From contig NC_021284.1 in the NCBI RefSeq assembly GCF_000400955.1, positions 992,001 to 1,056,000 on the forward strand: a DNA stretch of 64,000 bases. Reading direction: 5' to 3'. The DNA is from Spiroplasma syrphidicola EA-1. Its GTDB lineage: Bacteria > Bacillota_I > Bacilli_A > Mycoplasmatales > Mycoplasmataceae. The position numbers and the translations under genes were made by a program. The notes under the pieces were generated by a model, which worked only from the letters and a program-made list of their open reading frames with translations, was not told the origin of the DNA and searched no databases. The number at the start of each line of letters is the position of its first letter. Positions within the stretch are counted from its first letter, which is position 1. Shown here one piece after another: positions 13,965-24,413 of this stretch.

Positions 13965-15784
13965 GTTATATTCTACAATAAAATGACAGCCGACTAAAAC
14001 TCTTGTTTTTTTCAACTTTGTAATGATCCAGTTATATTCTACAATAAAATGACAGCCGACTAAAACCAATGTGAATGCTAATCGCTTTAATGGTTTGTTA
14101 TATTCTACAACAAAATGACAGCCGACTAAAACCAGTGAGTAGCGATAGGGCAGGTAACCCCTGTTATATTCTACAATAAAATGACAGCCGACTAAAACAG
14201 TCGGGGAAGTTAAAGTATTCTTTTGTTAGTTATATTCTACAATAAAATGACAGCCGACTAAAACGACCTTATTTGCTGTATAGAAGGTAAATTTGTTATA
14301 TTCTACAATAAAATAACAGCCGACTAAAACTGCTGTTGTGTGGTGCTGAATGAGTAGGAGGTTATATTCTACAATAAAATGACAGCCGACTAAAACAGTG
14401 TGTGCTAATAAGTTGCAATAGATTAAGTTATATTCTACAATAAAATGACAGCCGACTAAAACAATAGCTAACACACTATCAACATATGCTAAGTTATATT
14501 CTACAATAAAATGACAGCCGACTAAAACAACTTTTTTTAAGTAGTCCATAAACTCGTCGTTATATTCTACAATAAAATGACAGCCGACTAAAACCGATTG
14601 TGGCAATAACACCACCAATCAATAGTTATATTCTACAATAAAATGACAGCCGACTAAAACATTGGCATTACACCATTTAATCTAACTGTAGTTATATTCT
14701 ACAATAAAATGACAGCCGACTAAAACCATATTTCGTAAGTCGTTAAAGCTTTTCATGTTATATTCTACAATAAAATGACAGCCGACTAAAACAGAAATTA
14801 CTACTTTAACAAAATTAAGTCGTGTTATATTCTACAATAAAATGACAGCCGACTAAAACCAATTTTATCAATCATATAAACAGTATTTTGTTATATTCTA
14901 CAATAAAATGACAGCCGACTAAAACTCTCCATAAGTTGTTTCATTCATTGGAATCGTTATATTCTACAATAAAATGACAGCCGACTAAAACAATCTTTAT
15001 TAAAAGTATTATCCATAATATGTTATATTCTACAATAAAATGACAGCCGACTAAAACTTGTAGTATTTGAATAATCAAATGCTCCAAGTTATATTCTACA
15101 ATAAAATGACAGCCGACTAAAACTTGACCCTTTTATCTTATCATACTTATTTTGTTATATTCTACAATAAAATGACAGCCGACTAAAACGTATAAGCTAC
15201 TCCTCCTTGTGAAAAACTAGTTATATTCTACAATAAAATGACAGCCGACTAAAACCTAACTACTTGCTAGTATAGTATGTGATGTGTTATATTCTACAAT
15301 AAAATGACAGCCGACTAAAACCCCTAATGAAGCTATTATTATGGATGGATTGTTATATTCTACAATAAAATGACAGCCGACTAAAACTAATATCATCAAC
15401 ATCACTTGGCATTAAATGTTATATTCTACAATAAAATGACAGCCGACTAAAACCTGTTGATCCTGTTATATATCTATTGCTTGAGTTATATTCTACAATA
15501 AAATGACAGCCGACTAAAACTAACATTTCAAATTGATATTTATCAAATAAGTTATATTCTACAATAAAATGACAGCCGACTAAAACCCACTTTCAATATA
15601 TGGAACAACATAAGCAGTTATATTCTACAATAAAATGACAGCCGACTAAAACGAAATCTTCAACATAATTATTTATATTTTCGTTATATTCTACAATAAA
15701 ATGACAGCCGACTAAAACTAAGACCATTGTTTGATCCATATACATCAAGTTATATTCTACAATAAAATGACAGCCGACTAAAAC
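13965..15784 (-). CRISPR. Type II-A CRISPR array, 28 repeats and 27 spacers
   Basis: Twenty-eight 36-bp repeats begin at 13965 and then every 66-67 bp, the last at 15749. Read as crRNA (minus strand), each begins GTTTTAGTCGGCTGTCATTT, the GTTTTAG start typical of type II repeats. Spacers are 30 bp except two of 31 bp (14793-14823 and 15454-15484). Only two repeats vary, by one base each: 14097-14132 and 14295-14330, both towards the low-coordinate end, the expected older trailer side. The leader side is at 15785 next to csn2. Spacers look unrelated to one another and to the rest of this window. Several translate as ordinary protein fragments, consistent with capture from phage or plasmid genes. 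Confidence 0.99.
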
Positions 15785-15811
15785 CTCAAATTTATTATAT
15801 CAAAAAAAGTA
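15785..15811 (-). promoter_or_regulatory. Very short CRISPR leader with ATTTGAG anchor and a TATAAT box
   Basis: Only 27 bp separate the csn2 stop from the first repeat. On the minus strand the leader ends ...AAATTTGAG directly against GTTTTAG. ATTTGAG is the leader-anchoring end known from streptococcal type II-A arrays, where it directs spacer integration. A TATAAT at 15794-15799 could drive pre-crRNA transcription starting at about the first repeat, with any -35 element inside csn2. Confidence 0.7.
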
Positions 15812-16981
15812 TTAATTAAATAGCCAATTGCATTTATCAAAAAAAATCTTTATATCATTTTCTAATATAAGTTCTATATCCAAATTTTTTAAGAATAAGT
15901 AGACAAAAATTATATTTTCTTTACTTAATTCTAAACAAAACATATCATTTGTAATATTAAACAAATTAATAGCGGATATTTTTAAAAATAATTTTTTACA
16001 ATTTATAGCATGCAAAATAAAAAACATATTATTTTTTAAATACTTATTTTTTTCAAATACTATATCTTCGTCTGTTAAAACATAACTTAAATCTTTTAGA
16101 AAAACTTCATATTCACAACTATCTGAATCTAAAAATGCATAAATAGAAATTGTTTTTGCAACTATTGACTTTATAAATTCAAATGAATTAATTTTATTAT
16201 TTTTTAAAAATACAACTTGTTCTAATTCATCTATAAAAAAATTATATAAAATTGGGCAATTTGAAGCTAAAATAGTTATGCTTTTTTCATTAATTAAATT
16301 TTTAATGTCATTAATTAACTGTCACAAAGAATTAATAGTACCATATAACTCCGGCTGATCAATAATAAAAACTACAGGACGAAGTTTATCATTTATATCA
16401 CTATATTTAACTAAAATATTTAATAACAATATTCTTAAATGATATGAACTATACTTAGTTGCATCAATTAATAACTCTTCATTATTATAAATATCAAACT
16501 TTAATAATTTATCAATAAATCCCTCAATAGAAACATTAGAAAAATTTGATTTTAAAAGTAATGAAGAATTAATTAATGTATTATTATTAGAAATTAAATC
16601 AGTTTCTAATAAAAGGAAATTAAATAAATCATTAATTTTCTTAATTAAATCTAAAGTTTGACTATATTTGTTGTTATTTAAAATAATCTCATTTATTGAT
16701 TTAATTAACTTATTTCGAAAATCTGAAGTTTTGATTAGTTTAATTTCTTCAACTAATTCCATTTTTTCTTTTAAATAAACTACCTGATAATCTCCAAAGC
16801 CAATTTGCTTATCATCAATATGAAAAGTACTATCCTTTCCTAAAAAACCATTACTTAATTTATTTAAAAGCCGGGTTTTACCACTATTATTGTCCCCCAT
16901 TATTAAAAGTTTATTATCATATAATTTAAATGTTTGTATTTCTTTATTTTGATCTTTAAAACTAATTAATTTATATTCCAT
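15812..16981 (-). CDS. csn2: Type II-A CRISPR adaptation protein Csn2 (long form with P-loop)
   Basis: Csn2 forms a ring on free DNA ends and works with Cas1, Cas2 and Cas9 in spacer acquisition. The call rests on position (between cas2 and the array) and general pattern. At 389 residues it is longer than the 220-residue Streptococcus pyogenes form and close to the roughly 350-residue S. thermophilus type. Unlike those it shows an intact Walker A, GDNNSGKT at residues 29-36, and a Walker B-like PVVFIIDQPELYG at about 202-214. It starts 1 bp after the cas2 stop. Two Trp codons are TGA (at 16322 and near 15820). Confidence 0.85.
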
Positions 16982-16982
16982 G

Positions 16983-17315
16983 TTATAACTCCATCACTGT
17001 ACTTGTTGTCATATAATTTTCTTGGTAACTTTTACTACCAACTATTATTTTTATTGACTCATACTGCTTTTCTGTGATAACTAAAATACGGATATTGCCC
17101 TTTGGAGGTTTATTTAAATCAATTTTGTTATTATTTTTATTAACTTCATCCAAATTTATGCATAATTTACAATAAATTGAATATTGAATCATATAAAATC
17201 CATTTTTAATTAAAAATTTATGAAATTTATTATAGTTTTTTAAATCAATTTTTACAATAGTTGGTAAATCATAAAATACTATCATTCTCATTTGACGATA
17301 CCTACTCTCCTTCAC
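16983..17315 (-). CDS. cas2: CRISPR-associated endonuclease Cas2
   Basis: Cas2 is the dimeric core of the Cas1-Cas2 integrase. The ferredoxin-like fold is recognisable from RYRQMRMIVFYDLPTIVK, then GFYMIQYSIYCKL, and GNIRILVITEKQYESIKII. I chose the GTG at 17315 (110 residues). It has GGAGG 9 bp upstream and adds the RYRQM segment that aligns with the N-terminus of streptococcal Cas2. The ATG at 17291 (102 residues) is the alternative. With the GTG start it overlaps cas1 by 14 bp. Confidence 0.92.
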   Translation of the reverse strand: MKESRYRQMRMIVFYDLPTIVKIDLKNYNKFHKFLIKNGFYMIQYSIYCKLCINLDEVNKNNNKIDLNKPPKGNIRILVITEKQYESIKIIVGSKSYQENYMTTSTVMEL

Positions 17316-18243
17316 TATTAAGTTCCTCCTCATCGTTATTATTACTATCTTTTAATAAAAGGGACGGTAATTTTAATAAATTTTCATCTTGGTCTTTTAA
17401 ACAAGAAATAAAACTTTTTATCATATAATTAATTGCATTATTGACATTCATAATTCGTCCATCAATTTCAACTTTTTCATCTAATAATTTAATTAGGGAG
17501 ATTCTTTGATTATAGGTTAATTTCCCATCTAAAGTATATAAATTTTTAGTAACTCAGTAATCAACTAGTGGGCGTAAAGGTTCTATAAAATCATAGGATA
17601 AATTGTAAGGATTTGTTTTTCCAATATGATGAATACCTAAGTGTAAAATCAAACCATATTTAACTAGGGTTCTTGAAATACAGGAAACTAAAATTTTATA
17701 GCCATAATTAAGGGCAGAGTTAATTAAATCATCAGTTTGTCGGATAAAAGCACTACCATATAATGTTCTAAAAAAAACTTTAGCACTTAAACCTTCTCTA
17801 TTTGTTAAATCTCCATTTATTACCTCATTGGAATATTTTTGAAGGATTAAAACAACTTCAAAAAAATCAGTAACATTTTCAAGAACAATTGAAGAATTTC
17901 ATATCTTCTTTTTTATTATTTCTTTTCATAATTTTTCTTTTAAATCTGCTGTAATTTTAAGTTGCATATTTAAAACTGCATAAGGCTGAAAATGATTTGA
18001 CATTGATAGTAATAATCCCCTTGGTTCATATATTTCATCACAAAAAACAGCAAAAATATTATATTGACAAATTTTAGCTAATAAATTGCAAGAAACTAGG
18101 GTATAGTTATTTTCAAAAATTATTGAATTAATTTCAGTGAAGGCAAATAAAATTTCTTTACCTTCACTATCTGTTACACAAATATTATTATTTTTTACAT
18201 TAATTTTTTTTGACTTATTAATAATTAGTGTTCTTCAAGACAT
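17302..18243 (-). CDS. cas1: CRISPR-associated integrase Cas1 (type II)
   Basis: Cas1 is the metal-dependent integrase that inserts new spacers. The 313-residue protein shows the type II pattern. The metal-site Glu lies in NREGLSAKVFFRTLYG, and the hallmark GIHHIGKTNPYNLSYDFIEPLRPLVD block carries the second-site His and acidic residue. The frame is intact throughout, with TGA-coded Trp from codon 3 on. It starts 25 bp before the tracrRNA terminator and is coupled to cas2. The adaptation genes therefore look functional, in contrast to cas9. Confidence 0.95.
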
Positions 18244-18267
18244 AATCTTTCTTAACCTAAAATAAAG

Positions 18268-18395
18268 AAAAACCACCTAAAAATAGGTGGTTTTTCTCGG
18301 TCTTTATAAGGATGACCCTCCTACACGACTAAGCGTTTATCTTAGCAGCTGTCATTTTATTGTAGAATATGAATTATTTTCATAACTCACTATTA
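18268..18395 (-). ncRNA. tracrRNA
   Basis: A 23-nt stretch at 18348-18370 matches the CRISPR repeat exactly on the plus strand. The minus-strand transcript therefore carries an anti-repeat that pairs with pre-crRNA. After a small bulge, CTAAGAT can still pair with the repeat's leading GTTTTAG. Downstream come nexus-like sequence and a hairpin (GGTC...GACC). A strong rho-independent terminator at 18268-18295 (stem AAAAACCACCT/AGGTGGTTTTT) ends it. The 5' end is uncertain by 10-20 nt. Its place between cas9 and cas1 on the coding strand suits a type II-A locus. Confidence 0.88.
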
Positions 18396-18431
18396 TGTTA
18401 ACACAAAATGATGATAATTTTAATAAAATTT

Positions 18432-21400
18432 TTAAATTTTTACTAAAGTTGGATTCCCTAAAATATCAATTTGGACTATTTCTAAATTATTAAATCAATT
18501 TGATAACGAGTCATAAGAGTTTTGAACAGTAAAAATTTCTTTACTTTTTTCAGAAACAGAAATAAAAACTGTATTTAATAGATTTGAATAAATTTTAGAC
18601 CCCATTTTTGCTTGATAATATTTATAATGATATCTTCCATCTCTTATAAATCTCACTAGGGTTGATTTATATAGTTTATAGCCTCTATTTACAAATTTCT
18701 CTTTATCTTTGAAATAATTGTTAAATTTAACAAATTCGTAGTCATAGCCATGTTTTTTACCATCATCTTTCCAAATATTTAAAAAAGCATAAGATTCATT
18801 ATTTCAAATTGTATTTTTACTATCAACAAAATATTTTAAATGATTAACTTCGCCATCTTTATATAAGTTTTTAGCTGTTTTAGGAACAGGTAATTCACTG
18901 CCTAATAAATCCCCAGAATTTTTTTTATCAATTTTATATGATGCATAAGGATAACGAATATTGCCAATCATTTCTTTATTTTTAATTAAATATTCATCCG
19001 GGTCTTTGACACAAACAAATTTTGGAATTGCTATTTTTACATCATATTTTTCTTTTGTTTTTCTATCAACTATTTCTTGTTTAACAATTTCTTTTGTTAA
19101 TTCTATTGGCATTCGTTGAGTAATAATATTACTTAAATTATCAATTAAACTATAATGACTTAATGAATTTTTATTATTTTTAATTAAAAATAATCTATTT
19201 TCAACATTTGGAATATATAAGTTGTTATTATTTTTTCATTTTTTTAAAACTTGACTATAAAGTTCATTTCATTCGCTATCAGATAATTTATTACGGTAAG
19301 TTGTTAGCATTACAATATCATTGGCAAATTGAATTTCAGAAAAATTATTAAAATTTGAAATTACAATTGCATCAATTGCATGATGTCAAGGGGTAATTTC
19401 TCTAACTTTTTTTTTCTAACCCCCATGGTGAATTTCTTAATCATGTTCTTCTAAATCTTGAGGTAATTGCACCATTAAGAGTCATAATTTTAGGTTTTGC
19501 AAGACCAAATCTACTTTGTAATTCAAATTCTGCTTTTAATCAATTTGTTACATAGCGAGTAATATATCTTGTATCATTTAAATTACGAGAGACAAAATCA
19601 TTTAATATTTCTTCATTTTGATTTGAACATAATAAATATTCAGCTTTCTTCTGATTAATTTGATTTTGAAATAATAAATAATTAACTCTTTTTTTATAGT
19701 TATTATAGTTTTCAGTTCCTAATGACTTAACATATTGATCAGCAAATTGATTACCCTTTTCCTGATTTTCTTTACTAAAAACTAAAACTTTATTATTAAA
19801 AGAATCATCTGCTAATTTTGAATATGGAATAATATGGTCAATTTGCAAGACATTTGATGCCCCTAAATCAGCAATTGTAATTTCTTTGCCCGAATAGAGC
19901 GATTTTTTATTTTGTTGGATTCATAATTTATATTTTAATACATTTGTATCATTAACAATAATACCATTAGCCATTAAAAATTCTTTGGCCTTAGCATTTT
20001 CTTTTAAGCTATCATCTTGGCGTTCTTTAACTTTTTTACGGTCACTAAAAGAAAGCCCCATTTCTCGTGTCAATTCAATATTTATTTGATCAATAAAAGT
20101 ATATTTTTCAAATAATTTTTTAATAACTTTTCGGGCTTGATTAATTGCTCTAAAAACAATCGGATTCCGCCATAAATCAGGATCAATAATTGGAGCAAAC
20201 ATTTCAAAAGTTTTTTCGCCCGTTAAGTATTTTTGATATTGTTTTGCATATGATTCGGGTAATTTAAAATTATCTTCTTTAATAAATTGGGCTTGGAATT
20301 TACCATATGGAATTCCCTTTAAAAAATTTGAAATGGCAATACTCATTCATTTAAATGAAGTTTTTACTGTTGTTGAAATACTTGAATTAGGTTTTAATAA
20401 AATGTTTAATTTTTCTTTAGCAAGTATAATATTATTTTCTAGCAATCACTGATTAATCGCTTTTTCTTTTCGTTCAGGGGTAATATTTGTATGAATAATA
20501 AATCCTAATTGATGATAAATATTATCTTCTAATCTATTTAAACTTAAATTTTTTAATACATCATTGCCAAATACTTCTTTTAATAAATTTAAATAATTAG
20601 TTTTAAAATCAATATTTTTATAGGCATTTGTATCAAAAATATCATCATTGATATGATGTTTTTTTAATATTTCTTTTAAAAGTGTCTTTCCTTTTTTACC
20701 CGCCTCATTATATAAAAATGAGGAAATAATATCTTGCGCTAATTGATCATTTTCTTCAATATATTTAGATATTTTTGAAACTTCAGAAATAATATGAAAT
20801 AAATCAAATAAAATAGATGATTTATAACCAACAGAAAGCTCTCTTAAAAAAGTACATCGTCCCTCTAATTGTGTAAAGTTTTTGGAAAATTGTTTATTTT
20901 CTTTTTTATATATTTCCCGTAATTCCTGTTTTTTTGGTCCTGGTCCATCTTCAAAATCTCTCTGGCGAAATATAATATCAGCAGCTTTAGCCCTTATTTC
21001 TTCTGTTAATTCTGGATAAAACTTAGCTTGTTTTGCTAATAATAAATCCACTTCCTTTTTATAATCATCACGAGCAAAAAGAAATTGAAAATTATTTTCT
21101 CCTTCTTTTCCACCTTTATTTCTAACTAAAAGAGCTTTTTTATTTTTAGCATCACGAAATTTTTTATTTCTAACTATTTCTTGTGATATGGTTAAATTTG
21201 AACTAATTAATGCATTACTAATCGCTTCATCTAATTTTGTTTCTCGTTTTTTTCCATCACCCTCAATATCAAAAGCAAATTTATTTTTATAACCTCTTCT
21301 GTTTGCAATATGAATTAATGACCAAACCAATTCTTCCCTTGTTAACTTCTCTGTAATCCCTATACTTCTTAAAAAATATGGATTATATAATTCATGTCTA

Positions 21401-21723
21401 TTAAAATCTTCTACCAAATTAGTTGCACTGTGTTCATTAATATATTTATCTAATGATGCTTTATTAATAAAATTAATTTTTTCAAATAAGTTTTTTAAAT
21501 CTTTAATTCGATTTTTTCTTCGCTTAATTAATCTTCTTGCTCCTCGTTTTAAACGGCGAGCGGCCGCATTAGTTGTACCATCTTTTGAATTTTCTGGGGT
21601 TTGGAATAGTCTAACCCCAAAATCATCTAAAACTCAATTTCCGTCTTCCATTTGGCCAGTTACTGCTCAACCACATGAAGCAATTCCTAGATCCAAACCT
21701 AGTATTAGTTTTTTATAATTCAT
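18432..21723 (-). pseudogene. cas9: CRISPR effector nuclease Cas9, reading frame broken by one base in an A9 tract
   Basis: A compact Cas9 of about 1097 codons. Visible in order: RuvC-I with Asp11 (LGLDLGIASCGWAV), an Arg-rich bridge helix (residues 52-76), the helical lobe, RuvC-II Glu550 (INIELTREMG) and HNH with Asp629-His630 (QIDHIIPYSKL). RuvC-III (HHAIDAIVIS) and the PAM-interacting C-terminus follow. Between HNH and RuvC-III the coding strand has nine As (19407-19415) where eight would keep the frame. As written, translation stops at TAG 19402-19404 after 773 residues. Everything on both sides is well conserved, so the break is recent, a sequencing error, or bypassed by slippage on the A-run. 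The start ATG has a strong AGGAGG. Confidence 0.93.
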
Positions 21724-22047
21724 AAAACCTCCTATAAATAATATATAATTTTTAAATTTCAACTACAAATTAAAATTATAGTTACAGATAAGATAAACAT
21801 TATTTAATTTTTTATTAGACTAGGAAAAACTTAATTTAAATATTTATTTAACTACGCAAAACTAATAAATAATATAAATAAGATATTAAATTATTTTTAC
21901 TAAAATTATATTTTGATATAGTTGCTATTTGACTTTATTATAACAAAAAAAATCTTTTTCTATTAATTAAAATTCTTTTTAATTAATAATTTTTAACATA
22001 TAAAAAATACCTTATTTAAAGGTATTTTTTATATGTTAAAAATTTAT
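21724..22047. other. Intergenic region between cas9 and ldh
   Basis: 324 bp, extremely AT-rich. Near cas9 it holds the AGGAGG site and presumably the cas9 promoter, though no convincing -35/-10 pair stands out. The other end holds the ldh terminator. No coding signal seen. Confidence 0.6.
21991..22041 (-). terminator. Long hairpin terminator after ldh
   Basis: An inverted repeat of about 21 bp per arm (inner stem AAAAAATACC/GGTATTTTTT, extended by TTTTAACATAT on both sides) directly after the dehydrogenase stop. Being symmetrical, it may also stop transcription from the other direction. Confidence 0.8.
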
Positions 22048-23052
22048 TTAAATTTTATTCTTACAGTCTTCGCCACTAAGAATAACTTTTAAATTTTCAT
22101 ACGTAATTTCAATCATATTTTTAACAGCTTCATCAGTATAAGAACCAATGTGGGGTGTAATAATAACGCGAGGATATAATTCTAATAATTTATTAGTAAT
22201 TGTATCGGGAGTTGGTTGACCATTAAAGTCTTTGAAGAAAACTGCTCCTTCATTTTCTAATACATCTAACCCTGCTCCTTTTAAATGCCCACTCTTAACC
22301 GCTTCATAAACGGCTTCTAAATCCGCTAAAGGCCCACGAGCTGCATTAATTAAAACTGATCCTGGTTTCATTTTTCCTAAAAAGTCTTTATTAACTAAAT
22401 GATGATTTTGTTCTTTAATATAAGGACAATGTAATGAAATTAAATCACTTTCTTTAATTAAGGTATCTAAATCAACATAAGTTAATACTTCTTTCGCATG
22501 TTCGCTTTGGTAAACATCATATCCTAAGACTTTTGCCCCCATTCCAGCTCATGCTTTCGCCGCTTCTACCCCAATTCGTCCTGTCCCAATAATTCCAATT
22601 GTTGAATTACGGATTTCTTTGGCAAACATAAAGTCATCAACTTTAAAATTAGTATGATGTTGGCGGTCAGCCATATAAAATAAGTTTCGTAATAACGCAT
22701 TCCCCATTGCAACCGCTAATTCACTGACCGCATTTGGTGAATACCCTGGCACATAAGCCATTTTAAATCCTAATTCATGGGCTTTATCTAAATCAATGTG
22801 ATTATAACCCACTGTTCTTGTTAATAAATATTTAATGCCATACTCTTGCATTTTTAGCAAGTTTTCGGTTTTACAATCACAATTAGCCCGCACCATGACA
22901 GCATCATGACCCTTCGCTGTTGCAATATTATCTTTTGTTAAATATTCTTCTAATAATGTTAAATCATAACCATAGTTTTTATTAAGTTCTTCAAATAATG
23001 GGCGTTCTGTTTTACGGACCCCATAACATACCATTTTAATCTTATTGCTCAT
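22048..23052 (-). CDS. ldhA: D-2-hydroxyacid dehydrogenase, probably D-lactate dehydrogenase
   Basis: This NAD-dependent enzyme interconverts pyruvate and D-lactate, regenerating NAD+ in fermentation. The 334-residue protein has the NAD site GIIGTGRIG (GTGRIG at 156-161). The catalytic set matches E. coli LdhA closely: Arg239 (in NAARGPLADLEAV), Glu266 (LDVLENEG) and His301 (TPHIGSYTDEA). The lactate rather than another 2-hydroxyacid substrate is inferred from overall resemblance. It starts 9 bp after an AEC-family carrier gene, suggesting a joint role in organic-acid metabolism and export. Confidence 0.88.
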
Positions 23053-23061
23053 CTAAACCTC

Positions 23062-24272
23062 CTAGTATGTAAATAAGCTTGTTGCTCCAATTGCCGTTGT
23101 TACAATTACTCAAATTGGTAACACGATAATTGAGAACAAGGTTGCTGTTAATGTTAAATTACTTGTTAATAGTGGTTGTTTTTTATAGTTAATTGAATAA
23201 GCCACAATAACCGAAGCTGGTGGGGCTGCTAACATAATCACAATTACTGATAAACCAATTGTGTCTAAATGTCATGCTCCTGTTGTTTTTCCAATAGCAG
23301 CAAAAACAATTGTTAATAATAGCCCAACGGTTGGGGCAAAAATAACTTTCATCATTGTCCCATATCATACTTTTTTATCAGCCATTGCTTCTTTAAAGTT
23401 CCCTTTTGCTAATGTAATCCCAATTGCTAATCATGCTAATGGAGTACAAATTCCTTCTAATGTTTTTGTTATTTTAAATAATGGTGGGAAAGTATTGTCT
23501 AATCGTAATGGTGAGAACAATTTTCCTGAACCAATCTTTATCTGATCAGGGACAACTTTAATTCCTGGAATTAATTGGGTTACTCAGAAGGTAAAACCAA
23601 TTAATGTTGCAATTAAAATTGGGTTTAAAAAGATTTGTTTTAAATTTGTTACAACAGCTTTTTTCTTTGCTGCTTTAATTTCCCCAACTGTTTGTTGGGC
23701 CATCACACTGTTTTGCCCAACATCAACAATTGTTGTTTTAACTGTTTGCACTTCAGTTGCGATTAATGGGGCAACTGATTTACTCATCACAATAAATCCT
23801 AATGAGTACAGGAAAACACGGTACGGAATATTAAAAATATTGGCTGGTACCGATGATTCATTCCCGAATAAAGCTGTAACAATTGGAATTCCAAAAAATG
23901 TTGTTGAGGCAAATACTGTAGACATAGTTAGTGCATCACGAACATCTTTTTCGTATTTAATGTAAAAATACTTTGCTATAATCCCCAATATTATATAAAA
24001 TAAAAATCCAACTAATAAAATAGCTAATTGGGTTTTAACTTCCCCAACTGAAGTATCACTCATAAATCCATTAAATGCTAAGGCTGGTAGGCCTACGACC
24101 ATTACCACTTTAATTAATACTGCTTCTCAGTCTTTCTTAAAAGTTCCCCGTTTTGTTAAAAATCAACCTAAAAAATAACAAACATGGTTGCTAAGATTGC
24201 GCTTCAAAAAGCTCATGATTGCAAAGTTGTTGCAACTGCTTTGCCCACATCTGCTTGTAGATATCACTGCAT
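23062..24272 (-). pseudogene. AEC-family organic-acid/auxin-efflux-type carrier, frame broken near the N-terminus
   Basis: A ten-span carrier related to malate/lactate permeases of the AEC family. The main frame contains VVMVVGLPALAFNGFM and STVFASTTFFGIPIVTALFG. A well-placed ATG at 24272 (AAAGGAGA 7 bp upstream) opens MQWYLQADVGKAVATTLQSW but ends at a TAG after about 35 codons. One extra T in the T6 run (24170-24175 on the plus strand is A6; A7 is needed) would join it into FVIFLGWFLTKRG, the natural continuation. Total length is 1211 bp, one short of 404 codons. An in-frame ATG further in could give a truncated product with an odd basic N-terminus. Confidence 0.8.
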
Positions 24273-24371
24273 ATCTTGTCTCCTTTTCTTAAAACTTTTT
24301 AATAAATTTGGTACGTTTTGGTACTTAAATATATTATATGCTTCAATTTGATTAAAACTTGGATAAAAAAT

Positions 24372-24405
24372 AAAAAATTACTAAAAATATTTTAGTAATT
24401 TTTTA
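24372..24405 (-). terminator. Terminator of the rplK-rplA operon
   Basis: AAAAATTACTAAAA pairs with TTTTAGTAATTTTT just after the rplA stop. Confidence 0.75.
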
Positions 24406-24413
24406 TTTTAGAA

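Noticed and set aside
14226-14618. 130-codon open frame with a repeated VLVGCHFIVEYN segment
   Set aside because: It is the CRISPR repeat read through in one frame; the 66-bp period gives the protein-like repetition.
18804-19112. Separate short protein downstream of the cas9 break
   Set aside because: It is the C-terminal part of Cas9 in the shifted frame, with no ribosome-binding site of its own.
24108-24217. In-frame internal ATG as the true start of the AEC carrier (MSFLKRNLSNHVCYFLG)
   Set aside because: It lacks a ribosome-binding site and would replace the first membrane span by a basic stretch. The upstream ATG at 24272 has a strong site and fits the family once the T-run is corrected.
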